Assembly (NCBI GenBank): GCA_963573305.1
Contig: OY754329.1
Span: 133,535,422-133,599,421 of the forward strand
Direction: 5' to 3'
Length of the DNA stretch: 64,000 nucleotides
From: Pyrrhosoma nymphula
Taxonomy: Eukaryota > Arthropoda > Insecta > Odonata > Coenagrionidae
The notes under the pieces were generated by a model. The model was not told the DNA's origin. It searched no databases and saw only the letters and a list, made by a program, of their open reading frames with translations. The position numbers and the translations under genes were made by a program. Positions 21,356 through 32,765 of the stretch are shown here, piece by piece. The first letter of the stretch is position 1, and every line of letters starts with the position of its first letter.

Positions 21356-22914
21356 TACTTTAAATGCTTCATGTGCAGTGCGTCATTCGTTAAATAATTT
21401 TACCTTTTTTCCACTTATAACTTTTACAATTTTATTTATATATACAAATAGTATATGCAAATTTGGAATATGTGTTCCCCAGAGAAAAAACCTGTTTTGG
21501 GCTTTGCATGAGATTGACTTAACAAGACAGAGGCTGGTCCTAATACATTATTTTCAACTATGTTCTTAATAGAGTGATTTATAAATTTTACAATTTTTTT
21601 GCATAAAGATCCTAAAGAAAAAATAGGTTGCTGATCCTATGCTCAGGTACCCGAGTGTTTGCAGTTCCTTTTCCGCTCCTTTTATCAGTGATTGGCGATA
21701 GCCCTCCACATAGTGAGTGGCGAAGTTGGGTGTCACACATTAGGTGTGTGTTGGGTTATCACTCTCATCTTTTCGATTTTGGCGAAACTACACCCATGAG
21801 TCAAAACTCTTACTGTGTGTGAGAGCACTTCGGTTCTGGTTGACCGACTTTTATCTTCATGGAAAATTATCTCTTAATGCATTTGAAATTATCCCTTTTA
21901 TAGATGGCCGTTATCTTTGTTTGATACGCTTAGTATGGCGAATAACCTCTGACAATATGCTCATAATTCATCCAATCACCGAACTGAGGCGGTAATTTTC
22001 CAGCTCTTTTTTGGTCAATACAGATTGTATTGTATCTAATTTGTACATAAATTGTGTCCTTACCATCATTCATCTTTATAGCTCCCAGTCCTGATTACTT
22101 TTTTTCGCCAACCATCTCGAAAAAGGAGCGATCGATTGAAAATCAAAGTTCTGCCAGTTATTTGGAAATGTAGTTTCTAGTCTTTTCTTGGCAATGTAAG
22201 GAAATATATCTTATTAAATCTGCATCTCCTTAGGGAATTCTTGGCATTTCGTCTTACTGATTCCAAGCGACCTTTGTATGCTCTAGTTTAGATCTAAATA
22301 ACCGTGAAAATACGAGGGAAATCAGTTGTGTTCGGGCACAAACTTTCGTATGTTCTGTCTGCTGGCTTACCGTGAGTTCTAGTAATTTAAAACTTCACTG
22401 CTATAAAAATTCATGCTTTGAGTACAATTACTACTTTTTTAAATTGTCAGGCTTCTGGTGAATTCACGCTACAATAACTTGAATTCACCTGAAACTCAAG
22501 TTAACTTAAAACCTCAGATTTAATGCGTCTTCATTTCTGTGTACCGCCTTCATTAATTAAAAATATTCTGAGGTCATCAAAGAGTTCTTTTTCTTCTTAA
22601 ACGCATTAAGACGCGCATGAAAATTTATGTTTAAGTTTTATCTTGTAGGAAATAATCACCGATGCACTAAGATATTCTTTACATTTAAATCCCCCCCCTT
22701 GTATTAAATCAAGTAATGAAATCACATAACTTGATTTGAATTGAAAGACCATGTTGTCGTAAGCATTTTTTGAAAAGTAAACGATTAAGCATTGACCACT
22801 CGGGGTGATTAAATTGAGGAGATATCTTAAGAAGGCATTTGTAAAGTACTCCGAATAGGTACCATCGAGAAAGTGTTTTCGCGAGGGAACGGATTTTTAA
22901 AAGTGATTTTCTGT
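21356..22914. other. Non-coding stretch
   Basis: AT-rich, with no family copy or credible coding frame seen. Confidence 0.35.
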
Positions 22915-23340
22915 CTTCCCTCATCGTTCCTCTCCGTTCTGTTGGATATCCTCCACCGTCATCCCTCTCCTCCTATAGCTATCCCCTCAAATATTCCCCC
23001 CCCGCCCAAGCCCTTGTCCTTGCACTTTATCTATACATGGGTTCCATCCTTAAATAAGTCCGCCTTAGTGTCTCCGTTCCAGAAGCCTCTCCTCTCCCTT
23101 CTCTCCCTCTCTCAATCGACTCCTCCCACCCCCCCCCTCGCAAGTTCTTCCGCTCCTTCCTTAATCTTACCAATGCCCCCCCTGCCCCTCCTTCATTCCT
23201 CCCTCCTCCCACTCCTTAGCGTCTTCTTTCAAGTCCATCGCCTCTTCCTCCATTCCTAATCCGGAGAGAGCGGAGGGTGTTGACGTCATCCCACACCCCT
23301 TTCTTCCCCTCCCCATACCACTCAACCCGCGCCTCCGTCG
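22915..23340. other. Pyrimidine-rich tract with a CRE-like site
   Basis: Long C/T-rich stretch (CCCCCCC runs near 22996 and 23130). A perfect TGACGTCA octamer (CRE consensus) lies at 23281-23288. The 128-codon frame at 22873-23259 is a composition product. A regulatory role is unproven. Confidence 0.35.
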
Positions 23341-23474
23341 ATGTCAACGATCCTCTCCTCCTCCTCCCTCCCCACCATCGGCGTTCGGGTCGTAAATAAG
23401 TTCATGGCTCTTTCTCTCTTCTCTCTCTGCTTACTACTATTTCTCTCGCTTCCCTCCTTCGTTGTTTTTCGATT

Positions 23475-23545
23475 TCCATTTATGCTCAATGCGCTTAAAA
23501 CGCACCATGTGAAAGATACGGGATGGGCATAAATCGCACAGTAAG
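23475..23545 (+). repeat. Short dispersed repeat C, copy 1
   Basis: TGCTCAATGCGCTTAAAACG, then GTGAAAGATACGGGATG and GCATAAATCGCACAG, corresponds to 24285-24355 (CTCAATGCGCTTAAAAGTTA, GTGAAAGATATGGGATGAGT, ATAAACCGTACAG). The second copy is embedded in a tandem array unit. Confidence 0.7.
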
Positions 23546-24148
23546 AATAGAATAATGGATATTTATTATACTCTGGGCTTCACTCTTTGAGCAAATTCTA
23601 TTACAAAAAATGAAATACTTGCCTCAGAAAAAAGTAAAACACAAATTAGACAGCATTTATGCAGTTAGTTGACGCGGTGCAGCAAAGTTTGACAGCAAAT
23701 GTACCAAAAAAATAAATAAAATTTAAAATGGGCTCATCGAAGAAATAGGAATACAATTTGATAGTTGGGCTATTACATACGAATTTATGGACAAAAAACA
23801 TGAATGCAATACATGAAATACAAAGACATATATACAATGATTAGATACAAAACAAAAAAGAGGATAGCTAAGGTAACAATAATACAATTTGCAGGCTATA
23901 ATTTATGAAGTACATTAAGTTATATTTTGCTCTGCATAGAGTAGAGTCATGAATAACATATTTTTAAAATGTTTTAAGTTATCGGGCAGAGGATTTTAAC
24001 AGATGAAGGTTGGAATAAGATTTTCCAGAAATATGGGAATAAATAAAAAAGGTGAAAAGCGAGATGTAATAGACCAAGGAGGGATATTTTTTAATCTCAC
24101 ATTTTTATGACTTATTCTTACTTAAGTTAGATTACAAAATAATACCCT

Positions 24149-24740
24149 AGGTGGAACCAGAACTCCATAGAGTTCAGGATAAGAATAGGTTTAGTAGCAA
24201 GGTCGCACTGTTCAGAATCACATTGGATAAGGAAGCATATACGAGTAGAAGGAAGCGCGATTCTTGCGATGCTTGCCCACTTCCGTTCATTCTCAATGCG
24301 CTTAAAAGTTACGTTGTGAAAGATATGGGATGAGTATAAACCGTACAGGAAGACGACGAAGGTTGAAAAGAGATTTTCCATGAATAGAAAGGTGGGAATG
24401 GATGTCAAGGTGGAAAGGGAAATATAAAAGAGCAGGTGGAACCTTGCCTACTCTGTAGTGTTGAGGACGAGAATGGGTTCGCAGTAGCAAGGTCGCAATA
24501 AGCAGAATCGCATTGGATGAGGAAGCATCTAGGAGCACAAGGAAGATATTGGAGGTTGGAATGAGATATATCAGTAGTAGAGAGATGGGAATGAATTTCC
24601 AGGTGGAAAGGGAAGTATAACAGAACAGGTGGAGCTGTGCCTACTCTGTAGTTTTCAGATCGAGAATGGGTTTAATACATAGGTCACTCAGTTTGTGCAG
24701 AATTGCATTGGCTTAGGAAGCAAAGCATACGAATTGAAGG
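24149..24740. repeat. Diverged tandem array of about 193-bp units
   Basis: Three units start with AGGTGGAAC/G at about 24149, 24433 and 24626. Each then has CTACTCTGTAG-type sequence, GAGAATGGGTTTA/CG, AGGTCGCA, CAGAATCACATTGGAT and GAAGCATA. The second unit is 193 bp. The first is about 284 bp because it contains the roughly 90-bp repeat C insert. Confidence 0.75.
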
Positions 24741-24769
24741 AAAGTGATGATGTCGACGTAATGGCAAGC

Positions 24770-25050
24770 TTTATATGGAAGGTGGGGTTGTATGATTCGA
24801 AACATGGCCGTTACGGAAGGAGGATGTGTGCCGGCTGAAGTCTCTTGACTTGTGGGCGTGGCGAAGAATTCATAGGTCGAGCTGGATTCCGAGGAAGACG
24901 AAGAATGGTTATATATAGTGGGAGAGGAAGGAGGTTGCGGAGGATTTGAGAGGGCAGAAAAAGTGGTAGGAGGACGTATTGAGAGGTGAGGGCATGTTCA
25001 ATGGGTGTGATAAAGGGATTCCGCTATTTTATTCCGTCCTCATCCGCTTG
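24770..25050 (+). pseudogene. Decayed RTE-type LINE reverse transcriptase tail
   Basis: Plus-strand pieces read WKVGLYDSKH, then after a frameshift LKSLDLWAWRRIHRSSW, then after another shift GQKKW-stop-EDVLRGEGMF. They follow the RTE order W.V.LYG.ETW...L.S...W.WRRI.R..W ... RQ..W..HVLR.EG. Stops and frameshifts make it a clear relic. It begins just after the tandem array. Confidence 0.6.
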
Positions 25051-25738
25051 GTGAGTGCGGATGTGGAAGGAATAGAAATGGGTGACAGGAGGAGAGGTAG
25101 AAGGTAGTCAAAGCTTAAGTTCGTCCCAGATAACAGCGCAGTTAACAGAAATGCAGCCAATTATTAAATACGCTCAATGCCATATGGGGAAGCGAATCAC
25201 GTGAACGAAGAATCCTAGATGGTATCCTTCGTTTACATCATATGATGTTTAAAAAATTGTTTACTTTTCATCACTGTCTTAGCCAAATCAGTGTATTTCA
25301 TAGAATTATGGTATTTTAAATATTTTTTAGTGTCGTCGTAAATAATTAGGCGTATTTTTTCCGCCATTATGACGCTGCTTTAATCTTTTGATGTACATAC
25401 ATACAGTACACAATGGTGGAACTTGGATTTTATACTGTCCCTGCTAATTTTCATATGAGTTTTCTTAAGTTAGTTTAAGTAGCTTCTAAATGTTTAATCA
25501 TGACATAATTGACGTTTAGCATCGATGACATCGATAATAACATGACATCAAAAACATTCATTGAATAACGCGTCGGTTGCTACTCACCCATGATGGCGTC
25601 GCGAATACGTCATGTCTGCCTCGCCGAAAGTCCTTTGCTAGCCGGTACACCACTGGTCGTAGGTTTGAATGCTTAACTGCTCTATTATTTTGGATGGAAT
25701 CTAGAGAGAGAAGTAGAGCGGGTAAATAGGTAGTTCGT

Positions 25739-25754
25739 CGAGAGAGAGAGAGAG
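25739..25754. repeat. Short (GA)n microsatellite
   Basis: Eight GA repeats. Confidence 0.85.
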
Positions 25755-25759
25755 TTCGG

Positions 25760-26475
25760 ATACCCATATCATGCCGACGTTGCATGTTATCACTCAAATT
25801 TTATGTATGTCTCTTCTCCTCACCGATTCCCTTCCCATTGAAAATTATTCCTCGCCAAAGCTCTCTCCATTCGCGCGAATTATTATTTTCCAGTATCCTC
25901 CGACATCTCCGTTGTCATATCGATCGGGCTTTCATCTTTCCTCTCCGTAGGATCGATGGGTTATTGTCAAGGTTCCCGGCTTCCTCCCCGCTTCGCACCC
26001 ACTCCCGAATAGGATCGGCGAATCTGGCCCCGGAGTCGTGTTCCCTCTACTTCTGGGTTCCATGTCGCTGTTATTTTTTTCGTAAAGGGGTCAATCCCTT
26101 TTTTATTTCTTTTAACATTTTTAAATTTTATCTTTAGCCCGTCGGCTCCTCTCTTTGTTACCCTCACGTTCTGGAAGTGGAGCGTTCGGGGTAGTCTCAT
26201 CCGCTCTCCTTGAAGACCTCAAGTCATTATTTCCTCGCTAATTAGTGGGCCACGGAGGCCTAAGGTAGTGTCTATCGTGAGGACGCTGCGACGCCGAAAG
26301 AGGAGCTGAATGCTGTTTTCATTCAAAGTATTCTACCGTTTAGGTTGCTTTAAGATGGACTATCTAATCAAAATCATCACACAACTGTGCGCTTCACTGG
26401 CATACACCCAGTCCCGCCGCTGTCTTTCAGCAGTTCACGACCGTGCGACATTTACTTAGGATAAAGTATTTCACG
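25760..26475. other. Non-coding stretch
   Basis: Pyrimidine-rich sections with some CpG (25850-26060). The 117-codon frame at 25784-26137 has no recognisable domain. No repeat copy was noticed. Confidence 0.3.
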
Positions 26476-26545
26476 CTGCATAAGATTCGAACACACAACT
26501 CCAGCGTTCGCGCCGCGTACTCAAGCCAATTGAGCTCACCCATGT
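26476..26545 (-). mobile_element. tRNA-derived SINE head or tRNA pseudogene
   Basis: On the minus strand: A-box-like TGAGCTCAATTGGC and B-box-like GTGTTCGAATCTT with tRNA-like spacing. It abuts MITE-like element M copy 2. The lack of convincing stems argues against a working tRNA. Confidence 0.5.
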
Positions 26546-26554
26546 CAGTTAAAG

Positions 26555-26762
26555 GGGTAGTAAAACTTGGTGGCACACGTTCGTGGAGAGCGTATGACGT
26601 CGGATAGAGGAAAGCATGCATAAGAGCTTCGAAAAAGGGAGTCGAGAGGTTCCTGTGAGAGGTTTTCGGTACTTCTGCCCGCTCATTAGCGCGTGTTTCA
26701 CCCCCCTACTGACCCCAAATTCTCCGCTTGCAACTGCCGCCAAGTTTTGCTATGCCTATATG
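26555..26762 (+). mobile_element. MITE-like element M, copy 2
   Basis: Same orientation and block order as 7753-7975: left AGTAAAACTTGGTGGCACAC, internal GTGGAGAGCG, GGAAAGCAT, GGTACTTCTGCCCGCTC, right GCCAAGTTTTGCTATGCCTA. The right inverted repeat overlaps the end of the decayed minus-strand frame described next, so it probably truncated that frame. Confidence 0.65.
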
Positions 26763-27690
26763 CTATCGTCGTTCTTTTTGGCTCCCGTCGGAATGTCGGG
26801 GAATTCAGGTTCGAAGGAGGTTTCATATGGGAAATGATTTCTTTCCGCTTAGCTGTAAATTTCGCTTGTTCCTGAATCTCATCGTCGGGAAACTCCGCTG
26901 AAGTTTGTCTCATGGCTAGTGCCGCTCATCGCGAACATTTCTTAAATTCCTCATATCATTCACCTATCTTCATCCGATCCAAAATGGCTATTGTCTTCAA
27001 TCCTCCTTTTAGCTTACCCCACATTCCTCCCCTCTTATCATGGGCTTCGACATCCAGGTGTTTGTAATTACCGGCTTCATCCTTCGAATATTTTTCCTCT
27101 TGATCTCTACTAACTACCTCCATTCTTCCCTTAACATGCATAACTTCGTTGATTTCCCTTTTCGTAAATCTTGCCTGCACCCCTCATCTCCAACCCTAGA
27201 TCTCAAGCATCTTCGGGTTGACCCAACCATTCCTCTTTAATGCACAGTAATCAGCGCAATTGAAGATCACTTTTGATCCACATTCTTGAAAGCCTTCTTC
27301 AACTTTAAATCCTTTCATGCTACTCATCAAAGTAATAATTTTTCTCTTGATATACTGGGTATTTTCAAAATCTCGTACTTCTTTCATATATTTGAATTGG
27401 GACTGTCCTTAAATGGTCGAGCGTTGATGCTGGTTTAGTCTTGTTGTTTTATTCCTTGCCTTACTCAATTTCCAATACTTCTCTTGGATAGTATCAGGCT
27501 GTTTTCCGGATGTCTCTGAATACCTTTTTTTTATGAGCATTATTTGGTAAACTGCATTTTGAAGAATGTCAGTATTTTCGTTTCATTTCAATAGTAATTT
27601 CCGCGCTTTCCTTATCATTTAATTTCTCAAAACATTTATTTGTTACTGTTCAAACAGAATATGTAACATTTAGAACACCACGTATCGGAA
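26698..27690 (-). pseudogene. Decayed unidentified reading frame, about 300 codons
   Basis: From about 27580 to 26698 one minus-strand frame stays coding-like, with stops only at 27409, 27196, 27184, 26956 and 26926 before the terminal one at 26698. AT-rich non-coding DNA would give many more. Readable blocks include KKRYSETSGKQPDTIQEKYW, FENTQYIKRKIITLMSSMKG, FQECGSKVIFNCADYCALKR, RDQEEKYSKDEAGNYKHLDV and GGLKTIAILDRMKI. A further piece in another frame (NDKESAEITIEMKRKY) extends it to about 27690 across a frameshift. It is rich in Lys/Glu. I do not recognise the family. The PDTIQEKYWKL segment loosely recalls a SANT/Myb-like helix, which is a guess. The last 20 codons lie inside MITE copy 2. 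It could be a transposon-encoded protein or a host pseudogene. Confidence 0.55.
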
Positions 27691-29170
27691 AATTTCTTAT
27701 AACCAAAGTCACGAGATATTTCCATCTATTTTGGAGTTGATAACAATTTCTCAGAGAATTTTTAAGACAGAAAATAAAATAGTATCGGTTAATACACTAT
27801 TTCACTATAATGCCACAGATTGCAGTGCCCTTTGTGAGCAAGAAACCTAAAGCAAGTTACATACCTATAATTGAAGAAAATCAAATTAAAATAATTAAAA
27901 ATTAGCGGGTCCGACATAAATGAAAATATTTTAGTGCTAAAATGTGATGAAGTGATGTCAGGTCTTATGGCTGCATTTGTGGAAAAAGGGCCTGGGAATT
28001 ATGCTGCTAAGGGAAACTGGAAGCACTTGAATAATGCAGAGTAGTCGAGGATATAGCTGTGAAAGTTGCTAATAATTACTGTTATAAGGGATTTTAAAAA
28101 TTAATGCACTGAAACACTAGGACATGAACGTGAGTGGTTCTTCGGATTTTTGGAGTATTACGACTCCAAGCATTTTAGCCTAATTCTCTCCATTATTTCA
28201 TTACTACGTCTATTGTCTACTGAGCCCTTAGCCAAAGGGATTTTCTATGCGCACGATTAAGATAGCATTCTGTTGAGAAGTAGGTACTGCATAGCACATT
28301 GAAAAAAAAACGAAACTAGCTACAAGCCCTTGAGCATCTGTAAATAGTCTAAAAATGCAGACATATTGTGTTAATTTGAGTTGCTTTACTTTAATTGATT
28401 TTAAATAATTAAGCTCGCTAAATGGAACTGAAAGTATTGGTGCAGATGAAGAACTTTCCGTATTAGGCATAATTCTGATGGATTGATTATTAGTCGCATA
28501 GAATGCTATAGGACATTTGTTTAACGAATTATTTGGCCATTGTATAATCTTTAAAACAGCCTTAATCCCAATGGATGCTAATTTTTCTCGAATAAGCGAT
28601 CTATGGAAAGACCTCGCACTTGTAGGTTTGTGTGATACAGTGATGTATCGACTGCATTACTGTATTCATGAGATAGTGGAGCGAACGTGAAGTGCAATAT
28701 ACCTACCGGTGATCTCGTGATTTGCCACACATTGCAATTATTGTGATATTATATCCTGAGATATGTATGCAATATAGCGGAAAGACTGTACTCAACTGAA
28801 ATTCGTGTTTCGCGAAGCGTTGCTTCGCAGTCTACTACCCTCATATCTTTCCACCAAACTATTCCCCACATGAAAACTGGAGTATTCACCTCCCAGTTAT
28901 CTTCGAGTGAGAATAATAGATTTTTTAGAATGGAATTGATTTTTATTGGTTCCTATATGTCATGTTTTGGTACACGTATCGAACACGTCAACATCCACTA
29001 ATGAGCACTATAAACATCATAGTCATTGAGCATATATGTAATACCATAAAATATAAAAGTACAGATATAAATGATCAATATCCAAGAAACATCACTCAGA
29101 ATTAACTATTAATGATCAAGAGATAGAGACAAATTCATCAATTGAGTAACACTAATATTACAAAGAAACT
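27691..29170. other. Non-coding stretch
   Basis: AT-rich. No repeat family copy or coding signal was identified. Confidence 0.35.
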
Positions 29171-29179
29171 GATAAAGCC

Positions 29180-29800
29180 TAGACTTAAGCAATATAAAAT
29201 CACCTACTTGCCTTAAGTTGTTTCATTTAACTGTCTCCTCTAGTCTGGTCTCTCTCAATAACCTAAAAGCTATGTACTTTGTCAAAGTCCACTCATGCGT
29301 GTCCTGTGGGATATTGTTTTGGGGTAATTCATCTACTGCAACTAAGGCCTTCTCTCTCCAAAAACATGCCATCAAGGCCATTTGCAGAATACCCATTTGA
29401 ACCAGTGTTAAACCACTGTTTGCCACAATTAGAATCCGTACACTTTCACTTGTGCCATGTTTGTAAAATGTTATCCCCATCTCTTCCAAGTCAACTCTCA
29501 GTTTCACAGTTATGATACACGCTCCAAAAATGACATTCACAGTAATCAGTATTCATTTAGCTAATGCCAGAATGATAAATATCACTCTGTTGCTGCAGTT
29601 TATAATAAGCTACTCACAGGTATAAAATCTCTCGCAACTCCACGTTAAGGAATTTTTTAATGATGATTTGTAATTAAATTAGCTTTGTCTTTGCACTGTA
29701 ACTTTGTATTTAAACTTGACGTAACCCATAGATATGTATATCCCTACGATGTTAACAAAAATTATTATTATTAAATATCCAGGTATCCATTAATAAATAA
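29180..29800 (+). pseudogene. LINE C-terminal region with (ATT)n 3' end
   Basis: The frame at 29218-29400 encodes LKAMYFVKVHSCVSCGILFW, then GNSSTATKAFSLQKHAIKAI. After an in-frame stop at 29398-29400 it continues TSVKPLFATIRIRTLSLVPC. This is the standard post-RT block of CR1/Jockey-type LINEs (YFA.FHS.LSYGI.FWGNS......F.LQK.AIR.I). Later pieces SKNDIHSNQYSF and AAVYNKLLTGIKSL fit the distal C-terminus, in another frame. The sequence ends in ATTATTATTATTAAAT near 29778. The reverse transcriptase itself is absent (5' truncation). Confidence 0.7.
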
Positions 29801-29929
29801 GAGAAAGAAATGCGTGCACCTGTGCTGTGATAAACTTACTTTGAGCCGGCATTTAACCCCTCGTCACACCTGGAGAAGCGTAGTTACTCCGTATATGAGC
29901 GTGACAGTGATTGCAGAATATCCCACACC

Positions 29930-30190
29930 ATTATTGCCCGCTTAGGTTCGTTCCCCCACCGGCCGGGAGAAGAGGCGCGATCTTCGGATTCCACGCGCGG
30001 CTGGCGTGCGTGTATCTACCTCTACGCAAGGCGGCGTCTTTTCTTCTAACGCAGGTCGGCTCTCTCGCGCAAAAAATCACCCAGAGGAGGCGGCGAGCGT
30101 CCTTATGTTGATGCGCGGAGGTGTTTGCATGGAGAAAGAGGTGGGTGTGGGAAGGAGCCACTCGCGTGGGTTGTGTGGGGAAGGAAGCTA
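29930..30190. other. CpG-rich patch
   Basis: GC- and CpG-rich (CACCGGCCGGGAG at about 29957, GAGGCGGCGAGCG near 30086). Opposite-strand open frames of 104 and 61-66 codons are compositional. No gene was recognised. Confidence 0.3.
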
Positions 30191-30269
30191 AAGTTGGAGC
30201 ATGCAAAAGTGTACTCTTACCCATTTTATTGCATGGTGGCGACACTTCGGTACCTATGCCGAGATAACC

Positions 30270-30400
30270 ATAACGAGTACGCTGAATACAGTGATACAGT
30301 GGGCATGAGGTATCTGAGAATTATTTGCGGTAAAAGTGGGAGGGATTGAGTTGGAAATGAGTGGGTCTCAAAGAATGTAGAATGGATGCGCCGGTATTGG
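30270..30400 (+). pseudogene. Decayed RTE-type LINE segment
   Basis: The reading VGMRYLRIICGKSGRD-stop-VGNEWVSK matches the RTE-like order (VEMR.LRR..GKTR.DRVRNE.VR). It is one short conserved block of the region after the reverse transcriptase. The companion block (30705-30850) lies 300 bp further on, so the element is interrupted or has lost alignment between them. Confidence 0.55.
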
Positions 30401-30704
30401 AAATAAATTAATGATAAATGGAAATCAATATATGCTCATTTAAACATAGTGAGTATAGAGACATGAAATAAAACATGTAAGCTTTAGGTAGCTATAAAGG
30501 AATCCCTGTTGGGGGTACAAAAACGAAAATTTAACCAATGTAAGTACATAAATTCATGATAAATTTTATAAATACGCCATTTACAAGATTCTGACTCATA
30601 AATTCAAAAATATTCTTGACAGAAATAAATAAAAAAATTGTTTTACCTAAAAAAATATCAAAACTTTCAAATGGAAACAGAAATTCTTTAACTTTTTTTT
30701 TGAG

Positions 30705-30900
30705 AATCTTGAAAGGAACTTGCTTCGCTGGATTGGCCATTTTGAGAGAGTGGATGAGAAAAAGAAGCAGATTGAGGAGAGATGGTGTGAGAAGGAGGGG
30801 TAGACCGTGAATGTGGTGGACGAGACCCTAAAGAGAAGGTTTATTAGGACTCGACGTGTATGAAGAAATGTATCAGTGCAACTAAAATATAAGACATGCA
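30705..30900 (+). pseudogene. Decayed RTE-type LINE tail (continuation)
   Basis: The reading ERNLLRWIGHFERVDEKKKQ, then GRGRP and later GLDVYEE, corresponds to the LRW.GH..R.DE ... GRP..RW block of RTE-like elements. It contains frameshifts and stops. It is in the same orientation as 30270-30400 and probably from the same insertion. Confidence 0.5.
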
Positions 30901-31348
30901 AGGATAGGGTAGTCCGAAGGAAATTATTAAAACAAGAGTCAGCTTTACAGGCTTATCACCGATAATCGAACTTTTTTGACTGTACGTATCCCGAAAAGGA
31001 ACTGAGTATGTTTGCATGAAGCTTTTGTGTTGAGGAGTTCCTGGCTCTTGCCCAAGGTCCATAAGCATTATGCAGATGGGAAAATGTTTCCGTATGTTTG
31101 ATTTTGTCATCGAATCTAATATTTTTGCTATCTTTTCGTCCTAAGCGGGTGTCCCCAGGTCAAACTTTTTGACAGAAAACTTGAAAATGATAGTTTTTTG
31201 CGTCGTTTCACAGGCTGCATTTGAAGAAAATGTTAGGTCCTACCAAGAATTGGATCTTTGATAGGATCGGATTACATTTCCTTCAGATTCCGCCAGTCAC
31301 ATGAGACTCAATCCCGTTTGGTCAAATTCTTTGTCAAAAGTTTTGATC

Positions 31349-31600
31349 GTGGGAAATTGGCTGCAGTTAATGAAACAAGAGCAATTTCCACAAGTATGAC
31401 ATTTATTGCACGACCGGTTTCGCTTTTTACAGCATTTTACAGCATCTTTCGCTTTTTACACCTGAAGATGCTGTAAAAAGCGAAACCGGTCGTGCAATAA
31501 ATGTCATACTTGTGGAAATTGCTCTTGTTTCATTAACTGCAGTGATGTTCCGGTTCCACTCCATCACGCCTGAAACCTCAGATTTTGTGGGAAATTGGCT
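31349..31600. mobile_element. 224-bp foldback insertion with 14-bp target duplication
   Basis: A perfect direct repeat GTGGGAAATTGGCT (31349-31362 and 31587-31600) brackets the insert. Inside, 31361-31435 and 31468-31542 are 75-bp perfect inverted complements around a 32-bp loop. The right arm starts within the box CTGAAGA (31462-31468), followed by a short stem GC...GC and GAAAC (31482-31486), then GTCGTGCAATAAATG. Variable-length duplications and inverted partial copies are typical of Penelope-like retroelements, and the CTGAAGA...GAAAC order recalls their hammerhead motifs. The perfect arms and target duplication suggest a recent event. Penelope origin is inference. Confidence 0.8.
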
Positions 31601-32690
31601 TAAGAGTTGAACGTTTTCGTGCATGCGTTCCTCTTTTACCGCAGCATTATGCGTTATTTTGGTTTTTTTACGGATATCAAGGCTATACTGTAATTAAGGT
31701 CCAAAAGCTAAATTTTCCAATAGTTTTCACTACCTTAGCAATCGACTCTATAGTCCTAAATTGTCGAAGAACAAATTAGTAACTTGTGTGACAAGAAGAG
31801 TATCGATGCCGTGACGTTGGCTAAGAAAGAATTTGAAATGTAAGAGGGCTGGGGAGTTCAGATCGTCATTGTATGCCAATCTAAAAGGGAATGAGTCACG
31901 AAAAGTGCAGCAGTCACTGTAAGTCTCGGGTTTATGATGTCTGTTTTACGTTAACCACCGGATGGCGTATCCATTGCGTTAACTCAATGTTAACTGAGAT
32001 TTCGGGTTTTGAATATTACATCAGACTGTCGGTTAATTGACGTGAGCGTTATCGATAGGAGGACGTATTAACTTCTGCTTTCATGCCGAGAAAACATTTA
32101 ACCAGAGATAATGAAAATGAATCTACGGGTAATTTCAGTGGGATTCCCCTGTATTAATCATGGAGACCATATTCGAATTTTTTATTTAGGTAAGAAGTTA
32201 TGAGAATTAGGAAATAAATATATTAAATTAATGACGAATTACTTTGTTTTTATGGCTGAACTTCTCAGTAATTAAATAAAATTTTACAAATGAGGCTTCA
32301 ACTGGACTTGTTTCACGCCGAACGCTGAAAAAGCCCAACCGAAGGTTTATTTTGCGATTTTACAATAGGTATTTCGGTAAATATCAAATTTATTTTTAAA
32401 TATAACTTTAAAAACAAATGGACTGCACGCCGTTACATTTCTGATGCGATCTGTGCTTCAGAGCTTGATCATTTTATTCAATAATGGAGCGCACAGGTGA
32501 ACCAAATCCCTTGGAAAACTGCATCAGGTTTTTTCAAGTATCTCGAAAAGTAGAACAATAAGCGGCTGATATTTTTGTATGATTAAAAGGATGAGATATT
32601 TTTATTAGTAATGACACCAAATTCATTGTATATGATGTGTGTGGAATCTCGTTAAAACTAAACTAAAAACTCTGTGGCATAATCATGTGC
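31601..32690. other. Non-coding stretch
   Basis: AT-rich, no feature recognised. Confidence 0.35.
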
Positions 32691-32696
32691 AGGGTT

Positions 32697-32765
32697 CTTC
32701 GGTTTAGGTCGTACATATATAGCCCTAGACCGAAGTGTTCAGCGTCGTGCCATTCAATAAATCTG
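32697..32765 (+). repeat. 12-bp hairpin followed by an AATAAAT-containing tail
   Basis: CTTCGGTTTAGG (32697-32708) pairs with CCTAGACCGAAG (32724-32735) with one mismatch. It is followed by GTCGTGCCATTCAATAAATC and TGTGGAAGATT. The GTCGTGC...AATAAAT...TGTGGAA order also occurs in the foldback insert at 31489-31520, so this may be a diverged relative. Confidence 0.4.

Noticed and set aside
25615..25680. tRNA-like string with GTAGGTTTGAATGC
   Set aside because: The distance from the A-box-like part is too short and no arms form. At best it is a deleted SINE head.
31427..31624. Open frames sharing an identical peptide on both strands
   Set aside because: They arise from the perfect 75-bp inverted repeat, not from coding sequence.
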